DNA of 64,000 bases, taken from assembly GCF_002368075.1 (NCBI RefSeq), contig NZ_AP018314.1:4927098-4991097 (forward strand), read 5' to 3'. Position numbers and translations under genes: made by a program. This DNA is from Sphaerospermopsis kisseleviana NIES-73. GTDB taxonomy: Bacteria; Cyanobacteriota; Cyanobacteriia; Cyanobacteriales; Nostocaceae. The notes beneath the pieces were generated by a model. The model was given only the letters and a program-made list of their open reading frames with translations. It was not told the origin of the DNA and made no database searches. This document shows, piece by piece, positions 8,707 to 16,916 of this stretch (its first letter is position 1; each line of letters begins with the position of its first letter).

Positions 8707-9288
8707 CTATAATTGCCGAATTTTCCACAGATAGCTAGATAGCCAATTTGTCAGGATATGAGCCATTATTGGTACTAACAAGTTGCCACTCAATAAGGCG
8801 CTATATGCCAAGATGATACCGATAATAGTTGCCCAAATTACATAAGGCCATTGTTCAGCACCACTGAGATGTAATACTCCAAAACAAAGACTGGAGACCA
8901 TGACGGCTACATGATCAGCGCCCAAAGCGGGTAACATGACACCGCGAAATAATAATTCTTCACTTAAACCCGGTAACAGCCCCAGCCAGAGCAAGTCTGG
9001 TAAAGCTAACGGTTTAATTACCATTTCTAGGTAATAATCTGCGCTTTTGCGATAGGGAGGAGAGAAGCGATAAGCTAAACCACTAAAAACAGTGATGACT
9101 AAACCCAACCCCAAACCCAAAAATAAATCCTGGGGTTCCCAGTACAACTTAAATAGGGCAACGTTACCAAAGCGCAGCCACAATTTGGCGGCTATCCATA
9201 AAATAATCGCTGTTGCGCCCATAGCTACCAGGACTTGGGTGCGTGAGAGTTCAGGAATTTCTGGTTCTTGCTTTTGTTGTTCTACCAC
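8707..9288 (-). CDS. CPBP-family intramembrane protease-like protein
   Basis: A 193-residue polytopic membrane protein of the CAAX-protease/bacteriocin-processing (CPBP) family. The signature EExxxR occurs in GLSEELLFRGVMLPAL, and the second motif in CFGVLHLSG supplies a histidine; both are metal-ligand positions in active members. About five membrane segments are visible. The start is GTG (9286-9288), giving a charged N-terminus MVEQQKQEPEIPEL before the first membrane segment. Cyanobacteria carry many such paralogs, and another lies at 50231-50854. Substrate unknown. Confidence 0.85.
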   Translation of the reverse strand: MVEQQKQEPEIPELSRTQVLVAMGATAIILWIAAKLWLRFGNVALFKLYWEPQDLFLGLGLGLVITVFSGLAYRFSPPYRKSADYYLEMVIKPLALPDLLWLGLLPGLSEELLFRGVMLPALGADHVAVMVSSLCFGVLHLSGAEQWPYVIWATIIGIILAYSALLSGNLLVPIMAHILTNWLSSYLWKIRQL

Positions 9289-9303
9289 AGGCGTTTAAAT
9301 AAT

Positions 9304-9403
9304 GAGGACTGGACTGGGGACTGGGGACTGGGGACTGGGAGCAGGGGGAGAATAACTAATAACTAATGACTAATGACTAATGACTAATGACTAATGACTA
9401 ATG
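9304..9403. repeat. Heptamer arrays (GACTGGG)n and (TAATGAC)n
   Basis: GACTGGG units run through about 9304-9340, then TAATGAC/TAATAAC units through 9352-9403. The second array overlaps the 3' end of the leftward DUF3326 gene and supplies its stop codon (CTA at 9384-9386 on this strand). Confidence 0.9.
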
Positions 9404-10424
9404 ACCAAGGATTAATACCTGCTTTGTGGGCGACTAAGACACCGACTGCTTCTACATAAGAGTTTACCTTTATAGATTTTATTCCTAACGCTGGGGCAGG
9501 AACTTGTATTAAAGTTTTATTTTCTGTAACAGTTATTATTTGGCATTGTTTCTGGCTTAAACTTAGTAAGGTACTACTCCCACAGGCGTTTGCTGGTACT
9601 ATTACAGCATCTACTTGATCTGCCCAAATATCTGCTTGTAAAGAATTGATAAATTCTCTGTTGACGATAAACTGAGGGGCGCGACTTAAACCGACAAGGA
9701 CGCATGGTAAAAAAGTATAACCTATTTCTTCGGCTGCGGAACGGGGAGATAAATCGGGATCTGGGGGTGCTGGTGCTAGGGCTGGTGCATGGGCGCAAGG
9801 TATTTTAAAGGTTCGCACTAATAAATGGCTAATTACTGCTTCTGCACCTGCTAGGGGGTCTACGCCTTTTCCATGACGGTAATTTTGCGTTGCTTGTTCA
9901 TCTATATGATCGGGAAACCGGGCTACTACTGCGATCGCTTCTGCTTTCTCTTTTTTAATCAATTTTTCTGCTGCCCGCAATAAACTGTCTGGGTTGCCTA
10001 TTGTTCCCCAACTTACACCAGATGAAGATATGCGTAATTCTACGTTTAATGGGGCATCTGTAATTACATGATTTGTAATGTTTAATCCTAGTGTGGCTCT
10101 GGCTGCGTCTGCTGTTTGCAGGTGTCGCAGCATTAATTCTGGTTCTAGTCCTTGGTCTAAAAGTAAACCTACTCGGTTACTATGCACGGGTCTTAAACCC
10201 CATTCTCCAGCGGCAAATTTATCTAAACCATATCCTTCTACATAGAAGGCGTTGGGAATATTCCAGTATAAACTTGCACCATTTAGGACGTTGGGATGAG
10301 TGATCAAGCGATCGCACACCTGTGATATAACTCTAGCTACTGGTAATGCGTCACCTGCATAACCACCTATGGACGCGCCTATGCCAGTAGGTATAATTAA
10401 AATTGCTGTATATGGGCGTTGCAT
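9384..10424 (-). CDS. DUF3326 domain protein
   Basis: This 346-residue protein of the cyanobacterial/plant DUF3326 family has no established function. I start it at ATG 10424 (MQRPYTAILIIPTGIGASIGGYAGDA), where the conserved N-terminal strand begins; an upstream ATG at 10454 would add ten residues. Typical family segments visible are IPTGIGASIGG near the N-terminus and VDAVIVPANACGSSTLLSL toward the end. A proline/alanine stretch (PALAPAPPDPDLS) sits in the middle. The final residues (VISH) and the TAG stop come from TAATGAC repeat units, as with pyrD in this window. Confidence 0.85.
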   Translation of the reverse strand: MQRPYTAILIIPTGIGASIGGYAGDALPVARVISQVCDRLITHPNVLNGASLYWNIPNAFYVEGYGLDKFAAGEWGLRPVHSNRVGLLLDQGLEPELMLRHLQTADAARATLGLNITNHVITDAPLNVELRISSSGVSWGTIGNPDSLLRAAEKLIKKEKAEAIAVVARFPDHIDEQATQNYRHGKGVDPLAGAEAVISHLLVRTFKIPCAHAPALAPAPPDPDLSPRSAAEEIGYTFLPCVLVGLSRAPQFIVNREFINSLQADIWADQVDAVIVPANACGSSTLLSLSQKQCQIITVTENKTLIQVPAPALGIKSIKVNSYVEAVGVLVAHKAGINPWSLVISH

Positions 10425-10563
10425 GATGGTATTATGAATTATGTTTCCGCGCAATCTCTGTCAGGAGATCCCGCAGGGTAGGCACAAAGGAGCAAAGGCG
10501 CAAAGTTGCTAGTTGTAAATTTCTCAGTTTTTTCATGCTCATTCAGCAACGCCTTAATCTTAA

Positions 10564-10746
10564 TTATTCAGGGTTTGCTGTGGTGACAACTGCTTCTACT
10601 GTGGCTTTTTCCTGTTCTTCATCAACGGAAGTAACCGCCCAGCGCAGGGGTTCACCTTGTTTTTTTAGTTCCGCTTCAATGGCTTTTTGTAATTCTGTGG
10701 GTGTTTCTTGCAGGTCTATTTCGGCAGTAATAAAATGAGTGGTCAT
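10564..10746 (-). CDS. Conserved small protein, 60 aa
   Basis: A 60-residue acidic protein (MTTHFITAEIDLQETPTELQ at the start, ending TTANPE). Its beta-alpha-beta-beta pattern suggests a compact fold, and it lies between DUF3326 and a ferredoxin gene on the same strand. The amino-acid composition looks like a real protein rather than a shadow frame. I do not recognise a named family. No catalytic motif is visible. Confidence 0.6.
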   Translation of the reverse strand: MTTHFITAEIDLQETPTELQKAIEAELKKQGEPLRWAVTSVDEEQEKATVEAVVTTANPE

Positions 10747-10866
10747 GATGGTAAAATATAGGGTTTTGGTTATTTATAGAATACAGCTATTTTTGGGTAA
10801 TTGGTGATTTGTGATTGGTAAACATTTATTACTTATCCTATCACTCATCACCCATTAATCGGTTGA

Positions 10867-11184
10867 CTAACTTTTACCAAATTGCTTCTGATAAACTACT
10901 TCTTCTTTGTCTGTTTCGATTTTTAAATCAGAAAGAGGTTTAGCTACACAAAGTAAAGCATAACCTTGTTTTTGCAATTCTGGACTTACACCCATTCCCT
11001 CAGATTGATCTACCCTTCCTTGAGTTATCAAAGCAGCACAAGTTGTACAAACTCCAGCATGACAGGAAGCTGGTAAATCTAAACCTTTTGTTTCTGCAAT
11101 AGCTAAGATAGTTTCATTTTCAGGAACTTGCAAATTATAAATTGTGCCTTGGTGGTTAATTTCGACGGCGTAAGTTTTGGTCAT
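10867..11184 (-). CDS. Plant-type [2Fe-2S] ferredoxin
   Basis: This 105-residue one-electron carrier has the chloroplast-type cluster motif SCHAGVCTTC (Cys41, Cys46, Cys49) plus Cys79 in ALLCVAKP. The fold begins with the usual beta strands. It is longer at the C-terminus than photosynthetic PetF (extra DKEEVVYQKQFGKS) and less acidic. It is therefore probably one of the minor ferredoxins serving a particular enzyme rather than the main PSI acceptor. The ATG at 11184 gives the standard start MTKTYAVEINHQG. A possible partner is the 60-residue protein just downstream. Confidence 0.92.
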   Translation of the reverse strand: MTKTYAVEINHQGTIYNLQVPENETILAIAETKGLDLPASCHAGVCTTCAALITQGRVDQSEGMGVSPELQKQGYALLCVAKPLSDLKIETDKEEVVYQKQFGKS

Positions 11185-11293
11185 ATTTAAAAGAGGAGTC
11201 TTTCAACTGATAAATTACCTATTTTATCTCATAAGATGCAAATTTCACAATGGTTACTTTTAACTACAAATTTTGCTAGTCATGAATCCTGAT

Positions 11294-12199
11294 TCATGAA
11301 TGTTTACTAAAGATGATCATTTCATTACCCACAACGGGACTACGTGCAATTAATTTATTTTCAGCATCAACAAGTTGTAAATGTGTAAAATCTAGTTCTT
11401 GAGAGCGTTTTAATATATCCGCTGCTAATTGTTGCTGTTGTGATGGTTCTAAGGTGTACCAATCATCACTAATTCTTATGGTTAAGTCGCTGGTGCGAAA
11501 ATTAGCTTGGATTGATTTTATCAGATTAATAGCAATATTTTCATCTTCTTTGGTTTGTACGGAGATAACGGTAATTTCCGCAAGTTGCTGTTCTATTGCT
11601 GCTATTAAAGCTTGTTCTGGTGTTAATTGTACTGCTTCTGGTTCTGGTGTAGGTTCTGGTGTGGGTTCTGGTGTAGGTTCGGGGGTAGGTTCTAGTGTAG
11701 GTTCTGGTGTGGGTTCTGGTTCGGATGTGGGTTCTGGTGTAGGTTCTGGGATAGGTTCGGGTGTAGGTTCTGGGATAGGTTTGGGTGTGGGAACTTCTGC
11801 AACTAAAGGAATATCTGGGGGAATGGTTGCTACTTGAGTAGGTTTGGGAGTCAAGAAAGCTGCTGTAACCCCGACTATCACCACCGCAAAAATAGCAAAA
11901 ATTGCGTTTAAGGTAAAATCTGATACATTATTAGCAACCTTGGATGGTAAAAACAAGCGGAATGTTTGTAAAAATTTATCCCATGCTAAGAAAACCCGTG
12001 CTAAAAGATGAGGTTTTTTTTCAGTTGTTGGAGGTGCTTCTGTTTCTAGTTTGACTACTGTATTTTCTAAAATTCCTATTGTTACTCGGAGAAATTGAAT
12101 TATTGCTATTTTCCAAATAGGTTGATTTTTTTTGTCAGGTTGTGGAGCAGTTGGAGTTTTTTGTTGTTTTCTGGGTTGGCGTTTTCTATCTTGTGACAT
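11294..12199 (-). CDS. Membrane protein with long Pro-Glu-Pro-Thr repeat linker
   Basis: A 301-residue protein in four parts. Residues 1-90 are basic and cytoplasmic. A single membrane segment follows near 93-115 (AIFAIFAVVIVGVTAAFL). A PEPTPEPTPEP spacer of about 55 residues comes next (roughly 130-190), built from an 18-base DNA repeat. The last part is a 110-residue folded domain ending VVGNEMIIFSKHS. The spacer would cross the periplasm or peptidoglycan, as in TonB-like proteins, but I see no TonB box-binding signature. Function unknown. The start lies only 39 bases from the divergent phosphatase gene, so the two share a promoter region. The open frame on the opposite strand (11454-11837) is a by-product of the repeat. 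Confidence 0.75.
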   Translation of the reverse strand: MSQDRKRQPRKQQKTPTAPQPDKKNQPIWKIAIIQFLRVTIGILENTVVKLETEAPPTTEKKPHLLARVFLAWDKFLQTFRLFLPSKVANNVSDFTLNAIFAIFAVVIVGVTAAFLTPKPTQVATIPPDIPLVAEVPTPKPIPEPTPEPIPEPTPEPTSEPEPTPEPTLEPTPEPTPEPTPEPTPEPEAVQLTPEQALIAAIEQQLAEITVISVQTKEDENIAINLIKSIQANFRTSDLTIRISDDWYTLEPSQQQQLAADILKRSQELDFTHLQLVDAENKLIARSPVVGNEMIIFSKHS

Positions 12200-12238
12200 A
12201 TAATTGATGTTGATTTGTTGATTTATTGATTTATAAAT

Positions 12239-13141
12239 ATGAAACGTCGGAAATTTTTAGTTTTAGGTGGTTTGAGTGGGTTGGTTTCGGGTTTGTTTGC
12301 TGGTAATTTTTTTGATAAAAATAGTAAAAATTCTGTTGTAGAAACTGCTATCGCTGCAAATTCTCACCCACAAGATTTATTATTGCGGTTTGTGTCGGTT
12401 GCGGATACGGGAACGGGTGCTAAAGGACAGTATGCTGTTGCTAGAGCGATGAATTTTTATCATCAAAAAAATCCTTATGATTTAGTTATTTTAGCTGGTG
12501 ATAATATTTATAACAATGGGGAAATTGAGAAAATAGGGGTAGTTTTTGAGCGTCCTTATCAACCTTTGTTGAAAAAAGGTGTGAAATTTTATGCTTGTTT
12601 AGGTAATCACGATATTAGAACTGATAATGGTGTTGAACAGGTAAATTATCCAGGTTTTAATATGCAGGGAAGATACTATACATTTATGAGGGATAATGTA
12701 CAGTTTTTTGCTTTAGATACTAATGGGAACGCTGATTGGAAAAATCAGCTAATTTGGTTAGAGAAAGAATTGAGTTTGAGTAAAGCTGCTTGGAAGATTG
12801 TATTTGGTCATCATCCGATTTATGCTTCTGGTGTTTATGGGAGTAATGCTAATTTTATCAAAGTGTTTACTCCTTTATTTAAAAAGTATGGTGTGCAGCT
12901 TTATATTAATGGTCATGAACATCATTATGAACGCACTCGTTCTATTAATGGTACTACTTATTTAATTTGTGGTGCGGGTGCAGGAAATCGTTCTGTGGGT
13001 CGTTCTGAGTGGACTGAATATTCTACAAGTAATTTAAGTTTTGCTGCTTATGATGTGTATGCGGATAGAATTGAGGTGAGTGGTATTGGTACTAATAATC
13101 GTGTTTTTGATCGGGGTTTGATAGGGGTGAAGGGTGTTTGA
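12239..13141 (+). CDS. Tat-exported purple-acid-phosphatase-like metallophosphatase
   Basis: This 300-residue enzyme has a twin-arginine-type signal (MKRRKFLVLGGLSGLVSGL) and a calcineurin-like two-metal site. The ligand motifs appear in order: VADTGTG, LAGDNIYNNG, CLGNHDIR, FGHHPIYASG and NGHEHHYER. The size and the absence of a fibronectin-like N-terminal domain resemble the small tartrate-resistant acid phosphatase group. It probably hydrolyses phosphate esters in the periplasm. The divergent neighbour starts 39 bases away. Confidence 0.88.
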   Translation: MKRRKFLVLGGLSGLVSGLFAGNFFDKNSKNSVVETAIAANSHPQDLLLRFVSVADTGTGAKGQYAVARAMNFYHQKNPYDLVILAGDNIYNNGEIEKIGVVFERPYQPLLKKGVKFYACLGNHDIRTDNGVEQVNYPGFNMQGRYYTFMRDNVQFFALDTNGNADWKNQLIWLEKELSLSKAAWKIVFGHHPIYASGVYGSNANFIKVFTPLFKKYGVQLYINGHEHHYERTRSINGTTYLICGAGAGNRSVGRSEWTEYSTSNLSFAAYDVYADRIEVSGIGTNNRVFDRGLIGVKGV

Positions 13142-13176
13142 TAATAATTGTTTGAATGAGGATTTTTAGGATGTGA

Positions 13177-13260
13177 TTTTGTCAGAATCAGGTGGTTATC
13201 GAGCGACCTGTACTGAGCGCAGTCGAAGTAAGTCGAGATAATATCCAGGATTTAAAGATT
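13177..13260. repeat. Repeat copy interrupted by a second repeat
   Basis: The left half of a dispersed element (TTTTGTCAGAATCAGG, 13177-13192) and its right half (ATATCCAGGATTT, from 13241) are separated by about 48 bases. The intervening sequence contains CTGTACTGAGCGCAGTCGAAG. Intact copies of the outer element occur at 14127-14154 and 14235-14263, so the inner sequence was inserted. Confidence 0.75.
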
Positions 13261-13422
13261 TTTAGGATGTGTTTTTTGATAAAATGCTATTTGAGTTACT
13301 TTGATTAATTTGTAAACAGATATGCTATAATCATGAGCTATAGCAGAAGGCAAGAGTGAAACCCTTGCTATTATCAGTTGTTAAGGATTAATAATTTCAT
13401 AATCAATTCTGGCTACAGCTAT

Positions 13423-13812
13423 ATGAAGAAAGAATATATAATTTATGTTGGTTCAGTTTTTCAGTTGGAGTGGTATTTTGATGAAAATGGTGAAAGTGAA
13501 GCTCTGGAGTATTTTAATCAACTATCCGAACAACAACAATTAAAATTTTTATTTTTAGTGAAAAGAATTGGTGATTTTGGCAAAATAAGTAATAAAGAGC
13601 AATTTCGTAATGAAGGAGATAAAATTTACGCTTTTAAACCACAACCAGATAGATTTTTATGTTTCTTTTTTACTGGTAAAAAAATTATTGTCACTAATGC
13701 TTTTCAGAAAAAAACACAAAAACTACCCAACAATCAAAAAGAGAAAGCTATACAATATATGAATGCTTTTATTCAACGTCATGAGGAAGGAAAATATTAT
13801 GAAGAAGAATGA
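13423..13812 (+). CDS. HigB/RelE-superfamily toxin (Gp49-like)
   Basis: A 129-residue protein of the RelE/HigB fold, likely a ribosome-dependent mRNA nuclease. The start is ATG 13423 (MKKEYIIYVGSVFQLEWYF). The core KIYAFKPQPDRFLCFFFTGKKIIVTNAFQKKTQKLP matches the phage Gp49/HigB pattern: a basic strand, then a hairpin ending in N-x-F-x-K-K. The antitoxin gene overlaps its end by 14 bases in the toxin-first order typical of higBA. TATAAT at 13326-13331 may be its -10 box. The neighbourhood is decayed accessory DNA. Confidence 0.82.
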   Translation: MKKEYIIYVGSVFQLEWYFDENGESEALEYFNQLSEQQQLKFLFLVKRIGDFGKISNKEQFRNEGDKIYAFKPQPDRFLCFFFTGKKIIVTNAFQKKTQKLPNNQKEKAIQYMNAFIQRHEEGKYYEEE

Positions 13813-14104
13813 ACAGTTATCAACTTTTGATAGAATGATGCAAGATGATGATTTTCAAGCTAAGTTTGCATCAGGATATCAGGAGTTTTTACTATCTGAA
13901 TTTTTAGTTTCTATCATGGAAAATGATCATATTTCTATTGAACAATTAGCTAAAGAAGTTAATCTTTCTCCTGCTGTTATTCAAGATATTTGTTCTGGAA
14001 AGAAAAATGATATTAACTTTAGTAAGTTTTTGCAAATAGTTCAATCTTGTGGGTTTCGTCTGGTTTTAGAGAAAGGTGATGATCGTATTCCTCTAGGTTT
14101 GTAA
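13799..14104 (+). CDS. HigA-type XRE antitoxin
   Basis: This 101-residue helix-turn-helix protein starts at ATG 13799 (MKKNEQLSTFDRMMQDDDF), inside the toxin gene's last codons. The helix-turn-helix lies near residues 45-70 (ISIEQLAKEVNLSPAVIQDICSG). The N-terminal extension likely wraps the toxin. It would neutralise the upstream HigB-like toxin and repress the pair. The tail GDDRIPLGL is compatible with the family. Confidence 0.82.
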   Translation: MKKNEQLSTFDRMMQDDDFQAKFASGYQEFLLSEFLVSIMENDHISIEQLAKEVNLSPAVIQDICSGKKNDINFSKFLQIVQSCGFRLVLEKGDDRIPLGL

Positions 14105-14126
14105 ATCTGATTATTCATTTTATCAA

Positions 14127-14263
14127 TTTGTCTGAATCAGGATATCCAGGATTTCAGGATTTTCAGGATGTTGAATTTATTAATACCCACATACTTCATA
14201 TCCCGGACTTCTTTAAGAAGTCCGGGATCTAGTATTTTGTCTGAATCAGGATATCCAGGATTT
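14127..14263. repeat. Two direct repeat copies around a perfect hairpin
   Basis: The unit containing GTCTGAATCAGGATATCC occurs at 14127-14154 and again at 14235-14263. Between them, 14200-14228 is a perfect 14-bp palindrome (ATCCCGGACTTCTT, one base, then its reverse complement). A fourth copy of the unit lies in inverted orientation at 15179-15210. Confidence 0.85.
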
Positions 14264-14312
14264 AAGAATTTACTGTTGTGGGTTACGCCCTCATTAACCC
14301 ACCCTACTATAC

Positions 14313-14601
14313 TTATAGTAATTTGTAAATTATTGCTCCTGTGGATTTATCGTTGGTAATTTCCATGAGTCCATCAGTACAAATAGTTTCTAAAATTGAG
14401 CGCACTTCTGAAGTAGGTTGAGCAAGTTCAATCACTGCATCAGTGAGTGATATACTACCACCTTTACTTTGAGCTAACTTTAAAAGTGTGACAACATCAT
14501 TTTTGGCTGAAGGTGCAGGTTTGATTTGTCCTTGGGGAAACTGTTGTTGTGGTAGTTGAATATTAGAAGGATGATAACCTGATTCTGGTATTTGTCCATC
14601 A
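14313..14601 (-). pseudogene. 5'-truncated gene fragment with winged-helix-like end
   Basis: On the minus strand an open frame without a start enters at about 14601. It encodes FDGQIPESGYHPSNIQLPQ, then a helical region (NDVVTLLKLAQSKGGSISL, EVRSILETICTDGLMEIT) and stops at 14313-14315. The end looks like a small winged-helix module. The fragment abuts a plus-strand gene fragment at about 14602, so it was cut by the same rearrangement. I cannot name the parent family. Confidence 0.6.
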
Positions 14602-15114
14602 AAATTATGGAAACTTCTATCTGAGGTTTTTAAAGAAGATATTAAACAAAGTAATGTTCGTTCTATTTTAGAAAATCAAGCTGCATCTACTATCTACAAT
14701 TATGGTAATTCTTCATTGATTATTAGTAATCCTAATATAAATAAAAGCCGTATCAATATCTGTAGAGAAAACTCCCAATCTTTAGAAGATATACAAAATC
14801 AATCATCTTCTTCGCAAAACCAAACCCCAATAATTGACCTTACAAAAGCACCAGAATTAAACTATAAATATGGACGCACTTCAGAAATTGCCACTCTCAA
14901 ACAATGGATATTAGAAAATATAATTAATTGGTTAGCAAGACAAAATGAAGCGATAGATATTTCTCAAAAACCTACTGATTTGGAATTATCAAATGCTAGA
15001 TTTATCAAAGTTTTACAGTCTTTAAATCGTCGGTGTTTGGTGGAAAAGGTGCTAATAGAAGAGAAAGTGAAATTTAAGGTAAATTCTTTATTCAGGATAT
15101 ATCTCAATAATTAA
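14602..15114 (+). pseudogene. Scar of an NB-ARC signalling gene (both ends joined, core deleted)
   Basis: The frame from about 14602 reads LWKLLSEVFKEDIKQSNVRS, which matches the N-terminal effector-associated segment of cyanobacterial NB-ARC/WD40 proteins. At the usual entry to the NTPase (YGRTSEIATLKQWIL) the expected P-loop is absent. The frame passes straight to NWLARQNEAIDIS and LQSLNRRCLVEKV, the winged helix that follows an NB-ARC domain. The whole NTPase core is therefore missing, as are the N-terminus and the C-terminal repeats. A TTG at 14716 would give a 132-residue product, but I regard it as a remnant. Confidence 0.75.
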
Positions 15115-15178
15115 TATTATGGTTGATTGAAAAGATTTTATTACTTGCGTTGATCTGCGTTCGTATCCTGAAAACCCT

Positions 15179-15210
15179 CAAATCCTGGACATTCTGATTC
15201 AGACAAAATT
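15179..15210 (-). repeat. Inverted copy of the 14127 repeat unit
   Basis: The reverse complement of this segment carries GTCTGAATCAGAATGTCCAG, a close match to the units at 14127 and 14235. Together they bracket the two gene fragments at 14313-15114 as inverted repeats. Confidence 0.75.
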
Positions 15211-15328
15211 CAAATTATCTCAACAAGCAACAAAATTACATAAATTTGATGTTTATAAAACCCGTATAGTAGTCAGGAGTTAGTAGGGGTTTAGTAATGC
15301 TAAACCCGTACATAATTCAGGATATTAT

Positions 15329-16168
15329 CTATTCCACAAATTTAGGACGATTTTGTTGATTTAACTTGAGCTTTTGCTCTAAAACTTCCCAGTTTTCCTG
15401 TTCAATCACGTTAATAAATATGTCGAGGTTTTGACGATATTGATGTAGTGAATTGATTAATGCTTGACGATTATATTGCGCCATCATCACCCCTAATTCT
15501 GGATTTCCTGCACCAACGCGGCTGGTATCTCGAAATCCTGAACTAGCAAGGTTTTGGGCTAATTGAAAAATTTCTGGATCGGTTTCACCCAAACAAGCAG
15601 CCATCAAAGAGGCGCTAACCATCACAGGTAAATGGGAAATCCAACCCACAGCCCGGTCATGTTTTTCTGGCTGACAATGATAGATAATAGAACCAAGCGA
15701 TCGCACAATTTCCTCTAAAACAGTAATGGCAGTAGTTGGGGTTGTTTCTATTGGTGTGAGTACATAAGGTCGATTCACAAATAAATTGCGCTGTGCGGCC
15801 TCTATACCCACATCTGTATTTCCCGCCATAGGATGACCGCCAATAAAATTATTCCATAGAGGAGAAATTGCATTGACTATAGGTGCTTTTACTGAACCTA
15901 CATCAGTTACAATAGTAGTCTCGGGCAAATGAGCAACCAACTGTTCAACTTGAGGCACAATCAGTCCTATAGGAGTACAAATAAACACAACTTCAGCACT
16001 AGCTAACAAACTCAAATCAATTGATGCTTGATCGACACTGCCAATGTCAACAGCTTTTTGACAGGTTGATTCACGACGGCTAACTCCTAAAACATAATGT
16101 CCTTGGGAACGTAAATCAAAACCTAATGAACCCCCTATCAGTCCCAGTCCTAAAATACCAATTTTCAT
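15329..16168 (-). CDS. tyrA: Arogenate/prephenate dehydrogenase
   Basis: This enzyme makes tyrosine from arogenate (or 4-hydroxyphenylpyruvate from prephenate) by NAD(P)-dependent oxidative decarboxylation. The Rossmann loop is MKIGILGLGLIGGSLGFDLR, so I start at ATG 16168, five codons inside the longest frame. Other family marks are VTDVGSVKAPI, FIGGHPMAGNTDVGIEAA with the catalytic histidine, and the dimer helix region HDRAVGWISHLPVMVSASL. The 279-residue size fits single-domain cyanobacterial enzymes, which are usually NADP-dependent and arogenate-specific. aroF of the same pathway lies 2 kb away on the same strand. Confidence 0.93.
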   Translation of the reverse strand: MKIGILGLGLIGGSLGFDLRSQGHYVLGVSRRESTCQKAVDIGSVDQASIDLSLLASAEVVFICTPIGLIVPQVEQLVAHLPETTIVTDVGSVKAPIVNAISPLWNNFIGGHPMAGNTDVGIEAAQRNLFVNRPYVLTPIETTPTTAITVLEEIVRSLGSIIYHCQPEKHDRAVGWISHLPVMVSASLMAACLGETDPEIFQLAQNLASSGFRDTSRVGAGNPELGVMMAQYNRQALINSLHQYRQNLDIFINVIEQENWEVLEQKLKLNQQNRPKFVE

Positions 16169-16252
16169 TTTTGCCTTTAACAACTAAACTTTGAAATATT
16201 ATCTGTATTTCTGACTCCTGCTATAACTAAGAAAATTATATGGAGAAGAAAA

Positions 16253-16846
16253 ATGAGCAATTTTTTTAATAAAATGATGGGTAGAACTCGCTATGTAGTT
16301 TGTCGTTTATTTGTGCATTTAGCCGGCAGTGAAGTAGCACCAATTTTAGGAGTTTTAAACCGCGCCGCCAGAGAAGCGATTGACGCTGAGGGCGATTTAG
16401 AAGTTTTGGGCGAAGGATTAGTAGAAATTTGTGAAACTTTGCTCAGATATGATGAATACTGGCTTTCAGCAGCTAATGAAGGAGATGTTTTTTGGAATGA
16501 AGGAGAAGCGGGAGATTATGTCAATGAATTATTTACCGACTGCGCCCAAAGATACGGCGCTGAATTTGATTTAGGTTCTTCCTCTAGTTACGATCAACCT
16601 TTATCCATTCCTGTCACCCGCAACATTGTGATTATGCTAACAGTGGCTTATGAAGGAGAAGTACCAGAATTAGAAACAGACCTTTCCAACATCCAAGCCT
16701 TAAAAGAAGGATTGAAAGCTTTCATCAACTTACACCACAACCATAAACTCCGAGCTATCCAAGTGCATTTCTCACCAGCCCAGCTAGGAGACGAACTCAC
16801 AAACGATCAATTGTTGCAGTATTTTCCAGAATTGATCCCATTGTAA
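16253..16846 (+). CDS. DUF1517-like conserved cyanobacterial protein
   Basis: A 197-residue acidic soluble protein. Its C-terminal half (IPVTRNIVIMLTVAYEGEVPEL, then the end HFSPAQLGDELTNDQLLQYF) has the pattern of the DUF1517 domain, here without the membrane segment some relatives have. The start is ATG 16253 after GGAGAAGAAA. It is divergent from tyrA, sharing an 84-base promoter region. The function of the family is unknown to me. Confidence 0.7.
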   Translation: MSNFFNKMMGRTRYVVCRLFVHLAGSEVAPILGVLNRAAREAIDAEGDLEVLGEGLVEICETLLRYDEYWLSAANEGDVFWNEGEAGDYVNELFTDCAQRYGAEFDLGSSSSYDQPLSIPVTRNIVIMLTVAYEGEVPELETDLSNIQALKEGLKAFINLHHNHKLRAIQVHFSPAQLGDELTNDQLLQYFPELIPL

Positions 16847-16916
16847 CTTGTTGTTACTCTTTAGTTATCACACCTAACATCGACAATGATAACTAACACA
16901 TAAGGACAATTATCTA

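Noticed and set aside
11454-11837. Open frame on the plus strand full of Gly-Ser-Gly-Val repeats
   Set aside because: It is the antisense reading of the PEPTPEP-coding repeat of the minus-strand gene, with no ribosome-binding site or family match.
14716-15114. Intact 132-residue gene starting at TTG
   Set aside because: The frame continues upstream into NB-ARC-protein sequence and lacks the P-loop, so it is better read as a deletion scar.
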